Part shown: piece after piece, positions 62,146 to 64,000 of the stretch
Numbering within the stretch: position 1 is the first letter of the stretch
Layout of the letters: the number at the start of each line of letters is the position of its first letter
From: a bacterium
GTDB taxonomy: Bacteria; Sysuimicrobiota; Sysuimicrobiia; Sysuimicrobiales; Segetimicrobiaceae
DNA: 64,000 nt
Assembly (NCBI GenBank): GCA_035307765.1
Contig: DATGHU010000032.1
Span: 106,900-170,899, forward strand
Direction: 5' to 3'
Position numbers and translations under genes: made by a program
The notes under the pieces: model-generated
Databases searched by the model: none
The model's input: the letters and a program-made list of their open reading frames with translations, nothing else
Told to the model about the DNA's origin: nothing

Positions 62146-63707
62146 TGGCCGTCGCTTCCGCCCCCGCTCTGGTCTCCGCCCCCAACCGGTGGCTGATCGT
62201 CGCGGCCGTGACCTTCGGCACGCTGATGGGCACGGTCGACGCGTCCATCGTCAACGTCGCCCTCCCCAGCATCCAGGCGGCGTTCGGGGTGTCGATCACC
62301 GAGGTCACCTGGGTCACAACCGGGTACCTGATCGCGTTCGTCCTCGTGCTCCCGCTGACGGGGTGGCTCGCCTCGATGTTCGGCCGCAAGCCGCTCTATC
62401 AGGCCTGCCTGGTGGTGTTCATGGGCGCGTCGATGCTGGCCGGCCTGGCCCCATCCCTCCCCTTCCTCGTCGCCGCGCGGGTGCTGCAGGGCCTCGGTGC
62501 CGGCGTGCTCGGTCCCACGGAACAGGCGATCCTGGGCGAGACCTTCCCGCCCGAGCAGCGGGGGTTGGCGACGGGCCTGTACGGGCTGGTCGTGGTGCTG
62601 GGGCCGACGATCGGCCCGCTGCTGGGCGGCGCGATCACCGACACGTACAGCTGGCGCTGGATCTTCTATATTAACCTGCCGGTCGGGATCATCGGGCTCC
62701 TGATGGTCGCGAGCTTCGTCATCGAGCCGTCGTATATCAAGGCGCACCGCACCGCGATCGACGTCGTGGGGATCGGCTTCATGACGGCGGGGTTTATGTC
62801 GCTGCTCGTGGTCCTGGAAGAGGGCAACCGCTGGGACTGGTTCTCGTCTCCGCTGGTGTGGGGCTTCGGCCTCGTCGCCGTGTCGTGTCTCTTGTTGTTC
62901 GTCCTCTGGGAGCTGCTGGGGACGGAGACCCCGGCCGTCGACCTGCGGATCCTGGCCAACCCCTCGTTCGCGGCGGCGTGGGTCTGCGTGACGCTGCTCG
63001 GCTTTGGGCTCATCGGCGCGCTCCTCCTGCAGTCGCTCTTCCTGCAGGAGGTCCTCGGCTACACCGCCACGCAGACCGGACTCGCCTTTATGCCGCGCGG
63101 ATTGGTGACGATGATCATGAGCCCGATCTCCGGCCTGCTCCTCTACCGCGTGGGCCCGCGGCTCATGGCGACGATGGGCCTGGCCTGTGTCTCCTCGGCC
63201 ATATTCCTGATGTCCCGATGGACGCTGGAGACCGGCCCGCTGCAGACGGTGATTCCGCTGATGATCAACGGGCTCGGGCTGTCGATGCTGTTCATCCCGC
63301 TGATGAACGCGGGGCTGGCGGCGGCGGACCGCCGGAAGCTGACCGGGGCGGCCGGCCTGCTCAACCTGCAGCTCCAGCTCGGCGCGTCGTTCGGCACCGC
63401 GGTGTTGGCGACGCTGATCGAGCGGGGCATTCAACGATACCACGCCCGGCTCGTGGAGCAGGCCCTGCCGACAAACCCCGCGTTCTCGCAAATGGTGCAC
63501 CAGATCTCACAGCTGATGATCGGGGGCGGGAGCGACGCGGTCACCGCCCAGCAGCAGGCGATGGCCGTGGTGGACGGCATCATCGTCCGCCAGGCCACCG
63601 TGCTGTCCTTCGAGCACGCCTTTCAGGTCGTGGCGGCGGTGCTGCTCTTGATGCTGGTCTGCATTCCTTTCCTGCGGAGACCGGCCCGGGCGGACGCGGG
63701 ACACTAG
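62145..63707 (+). CDS. DHA2-family MFS drug exporter (EmrB/QacA-like)
   Basis: 520 aa, 14 predicted membrane segments. LMGTVDASIVNVALPSI (motif D1), GWLASMFGRKPLYQ (motif A), ARVLQGLGAGVLGPTEQAI (motif B), and GLVVVLGPTIGPLLGG (motif C). Proton-driven efflux of hydrophobic compounds with the HlyD-type partner encoded just upstream. A TolC partner is not adjacent; the partial TolC gene at the left edge could serve. Confidence 0.94.
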   Translation: MAVASAPALVSAPNRWLIVAAVTFGTLMGTVDASIVNVALPSIQAAFGVSITEVTWVTTGYLIAFVLVLPLTGWLASMFGRKPLYQACLVVFMGASMLAGLAPSLPFLVAARVLQGLGAGVLGPTEQAILGETFPPEQRGLATGLYGLVVVLGPTIGPLLGGAITDTYSWRWIFYINLPVGIIGLLMVASFVIEPSYIKAHRTAIDVVGIGFMTAGFMSLLVVLEEGNRWDWFSSPLVWGFGLVAVSCLLLFVLWELLGTETPAVDLRILANPSFAAAWVCVTLLGFGLIGALLLQSLFLQEVLGYTATQTGLAFMPRGLVTMIMSPISGLLLYRVGPRLMATMGLACVSSAIFLMSRWTLETGPLQTVIPLMINGLGLSMLFIPLMNAGLAAADRRKLTGAAGLLNLQLQLGASFGTAVLATLIERGIQRYHARLVEQALPTNPAFSQMVHQISQLMIGGGSDAVTAQQQAMAVVDGIIVRQATVLSFEHAFQVVAAVLLLMLVCIPFLRRPARADAGH

Positions 63708-63725
63708 GCTGCACTGTTTCGATCT

Positions 63726-63737
63726 AGTGTTAACACT
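63726..63737. repeat. 12-bp perfect palindrome, possible IS end region
   Basis: AGTGTTAACACT is self-complementary. It lies 18 nt after the EmrB-like stop and about 90 nt before the transposase-like start. IS481-type elements begin with TGT, and TGTTAACACT is inside this palindrome. The GGAGG/CCTCC inverted pair at 63741-63753 follows. The right end of the element is outside the window. Confidence 0.35.
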
Positions 63738-63829
63738 GGAGGAGGCGTCCTCCATGGAAAGAGGGTCACCACTCTACCTCCGGAACCTCCAACCGAGGCC
63801 TCGCAAGCTTCGGAGAGGGGGAGGAGAGC

Positions 63830-64000
63830 ATGACCCTCGAGGACAGCGTTCGCCGTCATCGCTTGCAGATCATGCAACGGGCGGCGATCTTGGGCAATGT
63901 GACCCGGGCATGCGCGGAAGCGGGCATCTCCCGCACCCTGTTCTACCGCTGGCGCAAGCGCGTGCTGCGCTATGGCCCCGATGGTCTCCGGCCTCGGCCC
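63830..64000 (+). CDS. IS481-like transposase, N-terminal helix-turn-helix (cut by window edge)
   Basis: 57 codons from an ATG preceded by GGGGGAGGAGAGC. The visible part is a helix-turn-helix region (EDSVRRHRLQIMQRAAILG, then ACAEAGISRTLFYRWRKR) and the start of the linker YGPDGLRPRP, as in IS481-family transposases. The DDE catalytic domain would lie to the right. A plain helix-turn-helix regulator is the alternative, but the YGPDGL linker favours a transposase. Confidence 0.75.
   Translation, partial: MTLEDSVRRHRLQIMQRAAILGNVTRACAEAGISRTLFYRWRKRVLRYGPDGLRPRP

Overview
The window is a 64 kb piece of a very GC-rich bacterial chromosome (roughly 70% GC by eye) with tightly packed genes, many GTG starts and many stop/start overlaps of the TGATG, ATGA or GTGGTAG type. 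A TolC-type outer membrane protein and an HlyD/EmrB pair point to a two-membrane cell. The mix of Tat-exported solute-binding proteins, a Mo-oxidoreductase, amidohydrolases and a CcdA/thioredoxin locus resembles uncultured soil or groundwater lineages (for example Sysuimicrobiota/CSP1-3, Rokubacteria or relatives). That placement is a guess, because no rRNA or ribosomal protein gene is present. No tRNA, CRISPR array or prophage was seen.

Layout. 0-2.8 kb (minus): a signalling/efflux operon of SHOCT membrane protein, OmpR-type regulator, histidine kinase and TolC (cut by the left edge), with 11-bp-phased GTGAA repeats upstream. 3.0-4.1 kb: zinc alcohol dehydrogenase. 4.3-7.6 kb (plus): exported proteins, then a thioredoxin-fold gene with an in-frame TGA exactly where the first active-site Cys should be, CcdA, and a second thioredoxin-like protein with CINC. 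7.7-12.0 kb: large Lhr-type helicase. 12.1-13.4 kb: allantoinase. 14.1-19.6 kb: a three-gene molybdopterin oxidoreductase locus (fused four-cluster ferredoxin/NrfD, catalytic subunit, TorD chaperone). 19.7-23.3 kb: oligopeptide-type ABC cassette. 23.4-26.6 kb (minus): sugar-type ABC cassette. 26.7-32.4 kb: VWA protein, small exported protein, beta-CASP hydrolase, enolase-superfamily enzyme and amidohydrolase.

32.6-42.0 kb (plus): a catabolic and transport run (two Gfo/Idh oxidoreductases, DUF885 protein, a second oligopeptide-type ABC cassette, 2-hydroxyacid dehydrogenase, SDR). 42.0-45.5 kb (minus): SDR, CodA-like amidohydrolase, 3-methyladenine glycosylase and polysaccharide deacetylase, chained by overlaps. 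45.7-48.9 kb: E1 alpha and E1 beta of a 2-oxoacid dehydrogenase, then an MFS exporter. 49.0-51.5 kb: MFS transporter and a lipoamide-dehydrogenase-like flavoprotein. 51.6-57.4 kb: polar-amino-acid-type ABC cassette with a SelA-like PLP enzyme and a divergent FGGY kinase. 57.5-59.0 kb: two visibly less GC-rich genes. 59.3-60.5 kb: a second SelA-like enzyme. 60.6-63.7 kb: EmrA/EmrB-type efflux pair. 63.8 kb to the end: start of an IS481-like transposase.

The two strongest observations are the candidate selenoprotein thioredoxin at 5747-6253, with a SECIS-like hairpin about 24 nt behind the UGA, beside CcdA; and strong GC hairpins between the solute-binding protein gene and the first permease gene in all four ABC cassettes of the window.
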